A stretch of DNA of 64,000 bases from Hirsutella rhossiliensis (Eukaryota; Ascomycota; Sordariomycetes; Hypocreales; Ophiocordycipitaceae): assembly GCF_020360975.1 (NCBI RefSeq), contig NW_025408681.1:1798001-1862000 (forward strand). The letters are read 5' to 3'. Shown here one piece after another: positions 1 to 12,022 of the stretch. Under the pieces are notes generated by a model that searched no databases, was not told the DNA's origin, and was given only the letters and a program-made list of their open reading frames with translations. The position numbers and the translations under genes were made by a program. Position 1 is the first letter of the stretch. The number at the start of each line of letters is the position of its first letter.

Positions 1-406
1 GTATTTTCGCTCGTACTGGTGCGAGACGTGTCAGCGAGTGATGCGGGAAGGGAACAAGAAGAGAGCGACGATGCGGGGCGGAAAACGCACTTCGGCGAGG
101 AACTTTTCCATAACCTCAGGTCGGTAGTTGACAGCGAGAATAATGTCTTTGACACCAGCAGCGACAAGCGCCTCTATCTGGTGGACAATCATGGGCTTGT
201 TGCAGAACTCGACAAGGGGTTTGGGAAGCGTGAGAGTCTGGCGCGCTGGCGAGTCAGTGGAGTGCGCGGGGTTTGGTCACCAGGACGGGGAAGGGCATCG
301 CGTACGAGGGGGCGAAGGCGGGTGCCAAAGCCACCGACCAAAATAAGTCCTGCGTGTCGGTCAGCCGGGCCGAAGTTGGCCAGAGCGAGGTCGACGAACC
401 CTTCAT
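1..406 (-). CDS. mpg1: GDP-mannose pyrophosphorylase (mannose-1-phosphate guanylyltransferase), N-terminal part
   Basis: Makes GDP-mannose from mannose-1-phosphate and GTP in the cytosol, the donor for glycosylation and mannan synthesis. Only the first 71 codons are here; the gene runs off the left edge. Exons on the minus strand are 406-400, 349-306, 237-91 and 15-1. The first is a 7-nt micro-exon holding ATGAAGG. Joined, they read [18 protein letters not shown] (the nucleotidyltransferase G-G-x-G-T-R-L motif), then [14 protein letters not shown] and [16 protein letters not shown], and finally YERKY. These match the N-terminus of fungal PSA1/MPG1 proteins. All three introns have GT-AG ends and keep the frame. 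Identity is clear; the exact first donor (GTTCGT) is the least canonical part of the model. Confidence 0.93.
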
Positions 407-3400
407 GGTGGCGGGAGAGGGCTTGGACTCGGGGAGCTTGGGGTGGCTGATGGAAAAGGCGGGCGACGCGTCCGGGAAACGAGGCGAGGTCGGGGAGAGG
501 AGTCGAGCGGGATTGAGACGACGGCGGCCGGGAAGAGCGAGCGAAGGCGACGACAGGAACGAACGTGTATAGAGGCGCGTCAAGGGACGGTGGCGGGCGG
601 TTGAAGGCGGGAATCGCGGAAGATGAGGAAGAGTTGGGAGCGTGCGGGCGAGATGCAAGGTTTTTGTGACGAAGGTGGTCTGGATTGGGAGTTGTCGACT
701 GCGAGGAGTCGTTCGGAGTACTGGACTCGACACGAGCGAAGACGAGGGTGTACTCCGTATCAACGGTACAGTGCAGTACCTACGGCGACGCGACACGAGG
801 ATGCGGTGGGGGCCGAGGCGGGCCGATGGGCGCGTCCTAGGGATATGCCTCCGTATGTCTGTATGTAAGTACTACGGATACTTATACTTACAGTCAGGTA
901 AGTAGGTAAGGTAGGTAGGTAATTACAGACTCGAGGCATTGGTCCCCGCTCTGCTACCCCCTTTTGCCCCTCCCAGGACAAGATGCACTGCATTCCTCAC
1001 CAGCAGCTTCTAGAGGGCAACGGCTACTAATCACGCCCTTTCTCACGGTGTCATGAGCGTTGATCTACGTCATTGCCCGTCCTATTTCCAATGAGCCATC
1101 GTGAAAACACCATGTTGGGACAGCAATGGGTGTTGGCCTAGGGAATGTACATCTGTACAGCTGTGGAAGCCCAGTGGAGGCGCTGCTGGATAGGGCAGTA
1201 ATATCCACAGAATGGGCCTTTTTGGGGACAGCGCTAGGCACGTTGCAGTGTGCAAACAAACATGTCTTCGGGTGACGGCGACGGAAGTGAGGAGACGGGA
1301 CAACAGGAAATGGGATGATGCGAGCCTCCGCCGCAGTCTTTTGTGCCCGGCAATGAAGCCCTGTATGCGAGTCGGCTGTACCAAATAGGTAACTTACACC
1401 GTCTACTTGAGGAATTGCCTGCGTCGCCTATCGTCGGAGTTGCAATGTTCAGGTACCTGCCAGTATCCTTCATGCACGTGCCAGTACTCGACGAAAGTGC
1501 GCTCAAGTATCCGCACGCTTGGAATCGTCGCCCGCCGCACTGTATACATGCGTCTCGGCAATGAACCGTCTTGGCATATCAGTACCTGACAGGGCCAAGC
1601 GCCGGGCAGTGATGAGCGGCTTCCCCCCATTTTGCATCAACAACGGCCAACCGCTCTCTTCTCGCCTCCCGCCGAGCGATGAGCTACGCGCGCCGACATT
1701 TCCATCATCGACGAATCCTCTTCCTCTCTCCGAGCGAGCCGCCGACCGACCCACGCAAAGTCCATTCATTGCAAACTGCACATGTCATGCGATGCGACGT
1801 GCACAGCCCATCCGTACGTTTATGCCAGGGTAGACGCTTCATTACCTACCCCCTTCCCATCGTCGACGAATCCGTCCTTCGACGACCAAGGGCAATCAAA
1901 ATAAAGGGGGGAGACCGTTGCAAGCCGAGCTCGGGCATCCCGCGCCGTCGTGGCCAAAGGGTCCGACTCGTCAGGATCAGTGGCCGGACGGGAGCCAATT
2001 ACGCTCACCAGGCGGCATTGCGAGGTTTGTCGTAGAATTAGACGGGACCCTTGTAATCTGTCCAAACTCTATTTGATAAGCTTAATGACGGACAGTCACC
2101 TTGTCACGCGACGCCGTCTCGCCTCGAAAGGTCCGACAGGGGGGCCCGTCTGACCTGTATCAAGATAGGGGTTGCGTATTCGTATATGAAAATCACCGGC
2201 TCGTCAAGGGTTTCATTAGCCAGGCCATCATGTCTTACCCCCTCAACCTCCAGCGCTTCTAGACTTTGATCTTGGAACTGGTCTCAACTCCGAACTCGGG
2301 GTCGTCTGTCCCTCATGGTTCCCGCGGTCCATTCTCATGCATACCCAACAGCTTGTAGCCTTGAGTCATGGCATTGGCCCTCGGAGCAACCAAAGGCCTT
2401 CTTCCTGGACTTTCACAACGCTGGCTCTCACGTAGCAACTCTTGCCACTCGTCGATGAGATCCAAGCGACCTGGCAATCCCCTTGGCATCTTCGACTCGG
2501 GGCCACCCACCAGTCGGCTTCCCATGATCCGTATTCAATAACTCACCCGCCGTGAGGACCGCGGGACAAAACCTCATCTCGAACAATCGACCCAGTCATG
2601 ACCATGCGGCCGCTCTGCAAATGCGAAAAAGGAAAAGACAAGTGTGTCCCTTGACACCTCGCAGCGCCATTATCATGTCGAGGCCTTCCCCGCCCTCAAA
2701 GACCTTGTCCTCCATCTTTTGCAAAGGTAAAAATGCCTCCTTGACAAGCTCTTCTCACACTGTATTTTACGAGACTCGGTCGACCGGCCCTGCCATCGAA
2801 GCCGCCGGGCCAAAGAGCGCTCAAGTCGCATCAAAGCTGTGTGTGGCCGACTCCTGGTCACGAGAGAGAGCGCGTTCCGTCCTTGGCACGCGCGCGCAGG
2901 GAAGAGAGAGTGACTGCCATGGAAAGCCGAGGTGAGTAGCGAGAAGGGGAAAAGTGTCATGATCGTTATCATAAAGCTCCTGGGACATCATCATAATCCA
3001 TCAAGCCAACGCCCAGCCCCGAGTGGCTGGCGCACACCCGTTTTGCCCTGCATCCAAGCTCAATCTCTGATTTGCCCCCTTTTTCTTTCCTTGTCCTTCT
3101 TCTTTGTTGAACTCATCATTGCCATCATCGCTGTGTCGCACAATCCACAAGGGCAACATGGGGGCAGAGGACAAGGAAAGGTAGAGACGAGGAAGAAGAA
3201 GAAAAACATCTAGCGAAGGGAGTTGGCCGAGAACGAAAGACTGCTGCTGCTGCCGTCCCTCGCTCGCTCGCTGGAAAATGCCAAATTATGAAAATAGGAA
3301 AAGGAAGAATAAGATCAAAGGCAAAAGCCACCGCCCCCTCTTGTTTCTCGTCTCGCTGCAAGAACGAACAGTTGCCGAAACCAAGAATCGGACTCAAGTC

Positions 3401-4271
3401 TAGCCTCCCGGGACCAGGAACGGACAAAAGGAAGAAGGAAAGAAACGAGGAAAGAGACCGGAAATGCCCCACGGCCATGATTTCCCCAAACACGAAACAC
3501 GGCCTCCTGTTCCGAGGCAAGGCAATAAACATAGACGACGGCTCCCGATCCTGGTGAAGCGTCCTTTTCCAGCGGATGTAGGCCGGGGAAAACAAAGCCT
3601 GGATGAGAATGGTTGAAGGTCAGGCATCCATCATGCTGGTCCTGTCCAAGCACAACACGAGCGAGGCCCACAATCAGCCAGCCTCAAGAAAGCGAGCCAA
3701 TGCCCTGGCGGGAGTTTTGAATACCAAGAACGTCCAACGCAAGATAGCCCAGCCAACTCTGAGGAGAGAAGCCCAAAAGTGGACGAGAGAAAAAAACCGG
3801 GAAAGTAAAGAGAAACGGAAACAAATCCAACATGACGAGGCCGTTAGGAGCTGAGGTACATCGTTTCTAGATGAGTCGTTACGTATCGTCGTAAAGTCGT
3901 GGCAAAATAAGAATCGTGAATGCTCAAGGGACGCGTCGCTTTACCTCCCTTATGTTGGCCAAGTTTCCTCACCCTTGCGCGCTTCAATCCATGCTCGTCG
4001 AGGGGCGGTTGCCCGGGGATGATGATGCACTCGGTATCTCCTCTAGGGACTGCCGTGAAGCTTTTCAACCGCTTTCTTGTACGTGTATATGTAGGTGTGT
4101 GTTGGTGTGGGTGTTGGTGTGTGAGAGGCACCGCTGGCTGCTGCGTCGAGTTGTGCCCGGGGTCGGGTTGGAATAGGAGGAGAGAGAAGGGAAACGGACA
4201 CGGCGAAGACCCCCAACTCGGTGCCCGTCCGGAGGCTCCCGGTGCGGCCAAACTCGACGTGAGGGGCCGTC
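407..4271. other. Gene-free tract, 3.9 kb
   Basis: It holds the mpg1 promoter at its left end and the 3' flank of the dsRBD-like gene at its right end. I see no ORF with recognisable protein sequence or a splice-consistent model. TACTCCGTA lies at 751-759 and a TAGGTAGG-type tract at about 898-922. The stretch 3080-3850 is purine-rich on the plus strand (many AAGGAA and GAAGAAG runs). Several 60-156-codon open frames occur, but their composition is low-complexity and none resembles a known family. Confidence 0.6.
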
Positions 4272-5083
4272 TCAGTCGAAGGAGGCGGTGGAGCTGCTGC
4301 TGGAGTGATTCCCGGACCTCCGGCCACGGCTCTCGCCGCTGTCGCGCGACGAGGCGTGGCGGCTCTTGCGGTGGCGGCCCGTGTCGGCGGCGGCGGGTAG
4401 CCCCTGGACGATGCCGTTGCGGGCGAGCATGCCGCCGTTGACGGAGAAGTTGCGGCAGACCATGAAGGCGCGCATGGCGGCGTTTTCCTGGGCCAGGACG
4501 TCCGACTCGTAGGCGAGGTCGGTCTGGTACTCGCGGCCGTTGACGAGGACGAGGCAGGTGTAGCCGTTTGAGTCTCGGTAGCATTCGTACGAGGGATCGG
4601 TCCATCCTCGCCGGCGGCAGAGACCTAGAAGGGGGAAGGCCAGGGGTCAGCGACGTCGAACCGGATCAATGCAGCACCAGGCCCCCTGAGCAGGCAAGGG
4701 GCTGCAGATGAGGCTGCTGCGTCGAAGCCCAAGCAAGCAGAGCAGAGCAGCATGGTAGTAGGGGGACATGACGGAGATGACGGGCCGTGCCCAACTCGCG
4801 GGGAGAGGGAACCGCCAAGCACCCAGATAGATTGCTTTTATGAGACGCAGGTTCGTGCCGGCAGTGTCCAAAGACTGCATGGCTTCTGGTCTCGACTCGC
4901 TCGTTGGCAGCAATTCACGCACATACTGCAACCGCCTTCCGCCCCCCCACTTACACCGCTCACGGCCAACTCTGGGAGAGGGACGGCCACGGCGAAAGGA
5001 AACAAGATATAAAGGGAGGCATGAGTGAGAGGGGCTCAATTGGTCGACTTACTCTCCAGGTACTGCATGTAGAAGCCACCCAT
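4272..5083 (-). CDS. Small dsRNA-binding-domain-like protein, 127 aa
   Basis: Two exons: 5083-5053 (31 nt) and 4624-4272, joined across a 428-nt intron with a GTAAGT donor and a CTGAC...CTTCTAG acceptor. The joined protein starts MGGFYMQYLESLCRRRGW and continues through YECYRDSNGYTCLVLVNGRE, YQTDLAYESDVLAQENAAM and RAFMVCRNF. The order (leading helix, GW/P, strand with -YTC-V-VNGREY-, then an Ala-rich helix with AQENAAMRAF) resembles a double-stranded RNA-binding domain over roughly residues 5-75. The tail is a basic, Ser-rich disordered stretch ending SSSSSTASFD. No catalytic domain is attached. The intron is much longer than others in the window. A role in RNA binding is inferred from fold resemblance only; the basic helix-2 KKxAK signature of true dsRBDs is weak. 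Confidence 0.78.
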
Positions 5084-5470
5084 GATGCTGGTAGACGGCA
5101 ATTGACGATGAGGCGGCGGGCTGATGAAGAAGCGGAGAGAGCCGGGGGTGGGAAAGAAGAAGAAAAAAAAGGATAAATTCAACAAAGAAAAAAGTGGGAA
5201 CAGCGTCGACGACGGGGTTTGCACGTGTCGTTGCCCGCGTGGCAGCAGACGGGACGAGTTCTTTTTTTTTTTTCGAGGCGAGCCAAGACGGAATATGCCA
5301 CCCAAAATTTGACGAACCCGAGAGGGGGAGGCAAGGAGGGGGCGGGAGGCAAGATCACAAACAGGTTGTCTGCAGTGAGGCCCAATGGACACGGGGAGGC
5401 CGAAGAAGGAGGAGTGAGAGGTGAGAGAGAGCCCCAAGGGAGAGGAGGAAGAGGGTGTCGGGCAGAGAGT

Positions 5471-5473
<3 letters not shown>

Positions 5474-5502
<29 letters not shown>
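5474..5502. repeat. (GA)n microsatellite
   Basis: Uninterrupted AG/GA dinucleotide run of about 14 units within a purine-rich strand. Confidence 0.95.
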
Positions 5503-6558
5503 CAATTAGGCCGCCGGAGGATGGAAAAGATAAAGGGGGATGGGGGAAAGGGGGAAAAGACAAATAGACGAGGCCGCTGGGATGTGTGAGGCAGGGAAAC
5601 GGAGGGGTAAAAGAGAGGGAGAGCGAGTCGAGGTCGACGAGCCTGCAAGCAAGCGTCGAGGTATGTTGTAATTGTGGGAGATATATGTAGGCAGGCGGGC
5701 AAGCTTACACCGGTTCGTGCAGAGACATGTTGTGTGTTTTTATTGCAAGCGCTCTCCAGGGGGGGTGAAGAGGGGTGTGTAGGAGGAGAGAGGGAGAGAG
5801 AGGGAGAGGGAGAGCGAGGGAGTGGCAGAGTTGGGAAATGCACGCGCAAAGGTAGATGGGGATGCGAGCCCACGATGCGGCTCTCGGGGCCACGTTGAGG
5901 GCCCGAGTGTGGACGGGGCAGGTACTTTGACGGCGACGAGTCGGACTGTACACAATGCGGAAACGTCTACTCCGTAGCATAGAGAGAAGTGTACGGAGTA
6001 CTGTAGTGTATGCCGGCCAGGCGAGGAGAATTGGGCAAGGAAAAGAACGAAAGAAAGAAAAAAAAAGGTGTGACCCGTGGGGTGATGTGTTGGCGTGCCT
6101 CGTTACCAGTTGATGATGGGCGACAGCAACCGCTGGACGACGCTAGGCCGCTCCACCGGCGGGCGCATCTGGGGGGGGGGGGTGGGGGGGTAAAATGGGG
6201 GTGTGTGGGGAAGAGACGACAGACAGGGAGGGAACCAAGGGAACCTTGCTGGCCTGACCTGCCTCTCCGCCTCTGCCTCGCCTTGCCTCGCCTTGCCTTG
6301 CCTCTGTCTGTACTGTACTATACTGTACTGTACATGTCTTCTGTAGATAGGTAAGGTAGGTAAGTTACCTAGGTAGGATGGTAGATAGGTAAGGTAGATA
6401 CTACTAGTAGGTGTATATATCCCACATTCATCATTAATGCACCGTTATTAATATTTCCATCCCTCTTTTGGGCCTTTTCCGTCTCTCGTCCACTCTTGCT
6501 TGTCCCTGCCAGCATGTGCATCGTCGTCTTTTTGCAGCGGCTCGCCCTGCATCTACTT

Positions 6559-6559
<1 letters not shown>

Positions 6560-6600
<41 letters not shown>

Positions 6601-6624
6601 CCTCTCTCTCCCCCCCCTCTCTCT
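6560..6624. repeat. (CT)n microsatellite
   Basis: A pure CT run from about 6560 to 6599, followed by an interrupted C/CT tract. Confidence 0.95.
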
Positions 6625-7825
6625 ATTGTATGGCTTTATATGGGCAGTAATCGTATCTCTACGGGCAGGCAGTGGTCTACTCCAGTACATACATGCCGGC
6701 CGAGGTGTCGCTGCCACTGCCCCGTACTGCACTGTACAGTACTCCATGTGTGGCCATGCATGCACAGCAGGTCCATCTCCGGGCCTGCGGGTGCAGGAGC
6801 AGTATCCACGATGCACGCAAAAGGAACAACAACAGCAGCAGCAGCAGCAGCAGCTCTTTGGGTCCTCGGATCAACAGGGCCTTGTCTTACGTATGTATAA
6901 GCTTTCAATCCCATCCTGTCCCCAACACAACCAAGCACTGTACTGTACATGTCACTGTGTATGTATGCCGACGACTAACACCCAGACAGACACACGCACA
7001 TCCCCCGGCATTGGCTGCCACCAACTTGGTTGATTTTGACTTCATCATTCTCCCTGCCTCCGTGCTCACTCTGCCCCCCAGCCCGGTGGCCGTTTTCATC
7101 GTGTAGCCGGCCTCGACCGGCGCCCGCCAGACGCCGATGCCCCGGCCGGGGGCGCCGCCGTCTGCACTGTAATTACACGCACGCACACAAGTTGCGCGCC
7201 TGGGCACCGTCTCTCCCCATTTCTCATCTACGGTGCATCCACATGCGCCCTTTATTGCGTGCGTCTGTCTGCCTTGTGGATCGGGGTGGACGACGTTTTG
7301 CGACTTGACGTCGTCGTCGTGGCGAGAGCTGAAAGACGACCACATAGCCCAGACGAAGACGGACAACAACGAGGCCAATGCAATGCAAGCCTTCGCGCCT
7401 TTCTTTTTCCCCCTCCTTTTTTGGGGGCGGGCTTTTTCGCCCTCGCCGCCCAGACGTGTGGTGCCTGGTTGGCTGCCGCCTCCAAGATCTCGGTTTCTGC
7501 CCCCCTCCCAGTTAGCGGTACGACACGGCGAACCATGCAGAGGAAATCAAAAGCACACACGGTGGGGGAGAAGAGGGGAGGGGGCGTGAGGCGTTTCCCC
7601 ATCCATGCGTTCCTGAGCTGCAGCACCAGCTACGCAACTACGGTACATACAAGGTCCCTTGCGGCCGGGAGCCAGGTCTGCAAAAGGGAACAAATGGAGA
7701 GGGGAAGGGGGTGGTTCGTCCGGCAGCCGCCGTGGGGGAGGGGAGGGAACCGAGGAAGAGGGAGTGGTTGGCTTGTGAGACGATGCTGATGGGTTTGTAT
7801 CGACATGTCTGCACTCATCCGTCCG

Positions 7826-7859
7826 CCCATCCACCCATCCACCCATCCATCCATCCATC
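7826..7859. repeat. (CATC/CACC)n microsatellite
   Basis: Tandem CCATCCAC and CCATC units directly preceding a TACGGAGTA motif at 7860. Confidence 0.9.
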
Positions 7860-8353
7860 TACGGAGTACCCGTCCATCTATCCCAACCACACGACGTTGA
7901 CTTGAGCGGTTGCGGGCGATTTGCCATATGACGTACCAAGCGCAGCCAGATGGAAAGTCGAGAGGGCTCGTCAACAAGGGCCACCCTCCTCGGACTTGCC
8001 TTGATGCACATCTCCATGTGCATGGCTGCAGTCGGATCCAAAAAAGCGCGGGAGCCTCAATTGGTCCAATCGCCTTGTTGGCGGGGGCCTCCATTGTCCA
8101 GTGAGCGGCCGTCGGTGATGCGAAACCTGTCGGTGAGGATTTGTGGGAGAGCGAGAGAGAGAGGCAGATGAAGGCGGGCCGGGGGGGGGAGGAGGGGGAG
8201 GGGAACACACCACCGATGGACGGAGCGAGGAAGGAAGATCTGGACTAATTAGACAGGGCTTGTACTTATCAGTACGTACGTCGAGATCGTGGCGCATCGT
8301 CAAGGCGGGCGGCACTCGAGACTGTGCAACAGCCGCAGGGCATCTCCTCGGTC

Positions 8354-8357
8354 CATC

Positions 8358-8389
<32 letters not shown>

Positions 8390-8390
8390 T
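8354..8390. repeat. (CAT)n trinucleotide repeat
   Basis: About twelve CAT units with one CAC interruption; no reading frame here looks coding. Confidence 0.93.
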
Positions 8391-8550
8391 GTCAAGTAGG
8401 CATGCTCCGTACCGTACAGGGCATGCATGCGGCGCGTGCATACATACATTCACTGTATGTATATGTATGTGCGATATTTGGGGGGGGAGGGGGGGGATAT
8501 GGTGCTCCCATGTCCCGCGTGGAGAAGACGACGGCGACAGCCCTCAGGGG

Positions 8551-8660
8551 AAGCAGGAGCAGGAGAGGAGGAGCAGGAGCAGGAGCAGGAGCAGGAGGAG
8601 GTTGGGACCGTCGACCCAAGAAGGACCCAAGAAGGACCCAAAAAGGACCCAAGAAGAGAC
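8551..8660. repeat. (GAGCAG)n followed by an 11-bp AAGAAGGACCC tandem repeat
   Basis: A GGAGCA-type hexanucleotide run at about 8551-8600 is followed at about 8614-8660 by four near-identical 10-11-bp units of AAGAAGGACCC. Confidence 0.85.
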
Positions 8661-9505
8661 CCCCCACCAGCTTGGCTGCAGCGAACATGTCGGTCGGCGA
8701 GCTTTATAACGGTGAAGGAGCCCTGGCTGATTGGACCGTCGCGGGAGGGGTCGCGAGGCAACAAGGCGCAAAACGTTTCCCTCCCTCAACCCTCATGCAA
8801 TGATGAGCTGGCACTGCTTGCTGCGTTGATGGCATTGGCAGCAAAGGAAGGGGGAAAGGAAGGAAGGGAGGGCAAGGGAAAGAAAAAAAAAAGACGTCGA
8901 CAGCGGCCAACCCCAAAGCGTCCTGGGCCGCCTTTTGCTGGCCAAACGGCGCGGCCCCGCGCTCTCTCTCCCTCTCTGTCGTGTGTCATTCTCCGAACCG
9001 CCATTTGTCTGGCACCAGCAGCCATTTACCGACGGGCCTTTCTGCCCTCCCCCCTCCTCCCCCCGGTGGTGCGGTCGGCAGCAAGCTTTTCGGCGACATG
9101 GCGGATATAGACCCGAAGCTTGCCCGGCAAACCACGTTCCCATGCCACGAACCCACTCGCCCGTGATTGGTGGCGCGCCGGTCCGTTGCTCGCTGCGCAG
9201 AGTGAAGCCATCCCATGCACACCACCAACCAGCCAAAAGTCAAGGCGGGCGTCACGCCGGCCCCTCCATGTGTGCGCGCGCGCCCGGGCGGCTGTCGAAT
9301 CGGAAAAACATGCTTGCTCGTGTCCCCCGGCCCCCCGGGTTGGCACGTCGGAACCGTTGCGGAATAAAGGGGGCCGGCCAGTGTCTGCCACTGCCCATGG
9401 CGACAGAGAGGGAGAGAGATGCCGTCGTCGAGACGAATCCGGTTCGCCGGGTCTTAGTTGGTGAACCCTTCTCCGATCCCATGTCGCACCGCGTCGACCC
9501 GAGCG

Positions 9506-9580
9506 ACACACACACACACGGAGAGAGAGAGAGAGAGAGAGACACACACACACACACACACTCACTCACTCACTCACTCA
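9506..9580. repeat. Compound (CA)n-(GA)n-(CA)n-(CTCA)n microsatellite
   Basis: Four abutting simple-repeat blocks in one strand: CA to about 9520, GA to 9541, CA to 9560, then CTCA/ACTC to about 9580. Confidence 0.93.
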
Positions 9581-12022
9581 ACACCACGTTGCTGACGCAA
9601 GCTTCCTTCCACCTTGCTTTGTCTGTCTGCTTGTTTCCATGGTCCATCGCAACAGCCTTTCTTCTTTTCCTTCCATTCATCTTGGTCTTCGCCCTCCAGC
9701 CGCCCACGAATGCCCATGTGTCATCTCCCCGGGCCGCCATCTGTCCAAGGCTCCGCGCAACGTTCCCGCCCTGAGGGGGCCGTTTGCCTTTTCCCGTCGA
9801 GATGGTGATGGTGTGTGCATCTGCCCACTGCTGCGTTGGAGGTGCTGCGTGGGAGGTGCTGCGTTGGAGGTGCAAGACGGACCGAGGCCCAACATGATGG
9901 CGTACTCCATACCTGCAAGCACACACGGCACTCAGAGACGCCCGCCCAGGCCCAACGCTCCTCGCAATGCAAATAAAGACCCCGTCGTATCTTCCTTGTA
10001 CCTCGACACACCTGACGCAGCACCCGTCCAAGGATGCCAATCCAGAAACAAGCACATGCAAGACGCATCATCGAAAAGGTGCAGCATCATGCCCTTGGCG
10101 AGTACACATGAGCCGATGCAATGAAGCTCCCGCCCAACGAAGACGCAACGTGCTCGCCATGTGCCCACCGACCTCTTCTTCACTGTCTCAACGTCGCACA
10201 AGCCGAGACACTGCCGCTCTTGCTCCTCCCCGCCGCCGTCAGCCGATGCCCGCCAGCGCCTCCCGGACCGGTAGCCCACGTAATTACTCGTCTTATCCGT
10301 GCCTACAGATATAAACATGCCACACGGCGTCGTGTCCACGCCCTGCTCTACTATATTGCACTACTATATTGTACAGTGCCATCATCAACATCAAAGACAC
10401 TCTTTGATCCTTGGTCCATGAGCCGTCTCCAGGTGGCAACATGACATCAGCCCCTTGGCCAGCATCCATCTGCTCTCCCCCGCGCACAGCAGATTTCCGT
10501 GGGCCCAGACAGCGTTTCCCCTGCTCTGTTTACCTACCCACTTCCAGCATACCTGCCCATCTGCCAACCACGCGTGCAGTATTCCGTCCGTATATACATG
10601 TACGTGTGAATGACCGCAGCGGCTCCGTCTGCGCGCAGGACATCGAAAAGCCCCCCTTCCCCTCCCCGGCAGATACAGATGTTGAGAGATAGTGTCACTC
10701 TTACATGATGAATTACATACTCCCCCCCCCCCAGTCGACGACGAAATCAAAAAAAAAATAGACAGCAGCCCGTCCGGGAGTATCTATACATCACAAACGC
10801 AGATGCATTCGTACATACGAAAGAGCGGCGCGGACGGCCGCATCTGATGCGGCCGCGTCTGACTGAGTGACGAGGCGCTATCTGGCTGGCCTCGAGCATG
10901 CTGCATGTTAACTAATACAACGTACGCCTTTATTAGTGCACGCTTTCGTGCAATCTTGGCCCGTTACAAGAGCCCGCCGTCAGCTTGCGACACCTCTCCA
11001 GAACCTTTCCTGAACAAGAGCCCATGCAGCCTGATGTAAGTTCCCTCCTGGGTAGGGTCTCCCCGTCCAGGGCCAACGGCAGCCACCCCGTCGAGGCCCC
11101 TCCCGCCCGCATGGCCCATGTGTTTCTTGCCCCGTCGTCACGACGCCATGTCGCCTTGTCAATCTCCCTCGCCGTCAAACGCGGAGCCCTCGCGGCAGCT
11201 TGAGACATGCTTCGGGCAGGTTGCCGTGCAGGGCCCCTGTTGGGGACACTCGACTCTCGTTGCTCCATCCAGCAATGGCCCCAGGAATGATGTGCAGCCC
11301 GCCACGCCCTTCCAGCGCCGTGTGGCTTGACGGCTGTGCCCCCTGTCCCCTCTTTCTTCCCCCATCCCCCCTCCTTCATCCCAGACATGCAGCCATATCT
11401 GCTGGGTACGCACGACGGGGGGGGGGGAGGGGGTCGACCATCAGGCTACCTGGAATCGGATGTGCTGGCCATCCTCGCGATGCACATGTAGCGTGGGCGA
11501 CGCCAACGGGCGGGCAGAGATTGGCGAATGCAAGCTATAACGTCCAGGCGAACCATTGAGGCCGACTGGCCTCGGTGCATCGCCACGGCCGTCCATGATG
11601 GCAACCAGGCCGGGGCCGGGGCCACGCACGGCTGCTTGTCAATTGGCCTACTCGGCCTCCCTTTGAGCTGCCCTTTTTGTTCTATTTCAATCTTGAGTCA
11701 CCGGCCGCCGCCTCGTTACACGGCCACCTTCCAGCCGTGATAACTCCGCGATGCTGGGTTGATGAGTTGTCCACCATGCAACTAGGCCCGGTGGCGGCCT
11801 TGCCTTAGCATGCCGCGTTGACGAGGCCTCTTCCTCCACGCCGTCATCCATCATATACTCTTGGCCTCTTCGCCTCCCTGTAAGGGGCGTCTCGTCAAGC
11901 ACGTGACGCAGTTCATCCCAGCCTACAATCTATCACCGTAGCCACGATTGATGTTTGGACGATGGCGACAACTCGCCTTCCTCAACGGTATCCGTCCATG
12001 CTCATGCCCTCGAATAAAGTAG

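Larger units (their letters stand above)
5084..12022. other. Gene-free tract, 6.9 kb, microsatellite-rich
   Basis: The longest stretch without a supportable gene. It includes the promoter of the dsRBD-like gene at its left end, many simple repeats listed separately (GA, CT, CA/GA/CTCA, CAT, CATC, GAGCAG), and copies of TACGGAGTA/TACTCCGTA at 5968, 5992 and 7860. Open frames up to 279 codons exist, but they are Ser/Pro/Arg-rich, overlap in all frames and show no family resemblance. A non-coding transcript cannot be excluded. Confidence 0.55.

Noticed and set aside
2313..2525. 70-codon minus-strand frame with fairly protein-like composition
   Set aside because: No start context, homology or neighbouring exon supports it; length is within chance for this base composition.
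3844..4605. 253-codon minus-strand open frame, Arg/Pro/His-rich
   Set aside because: Out-of-frame shadow of the dsRBD-like gene exon 2.
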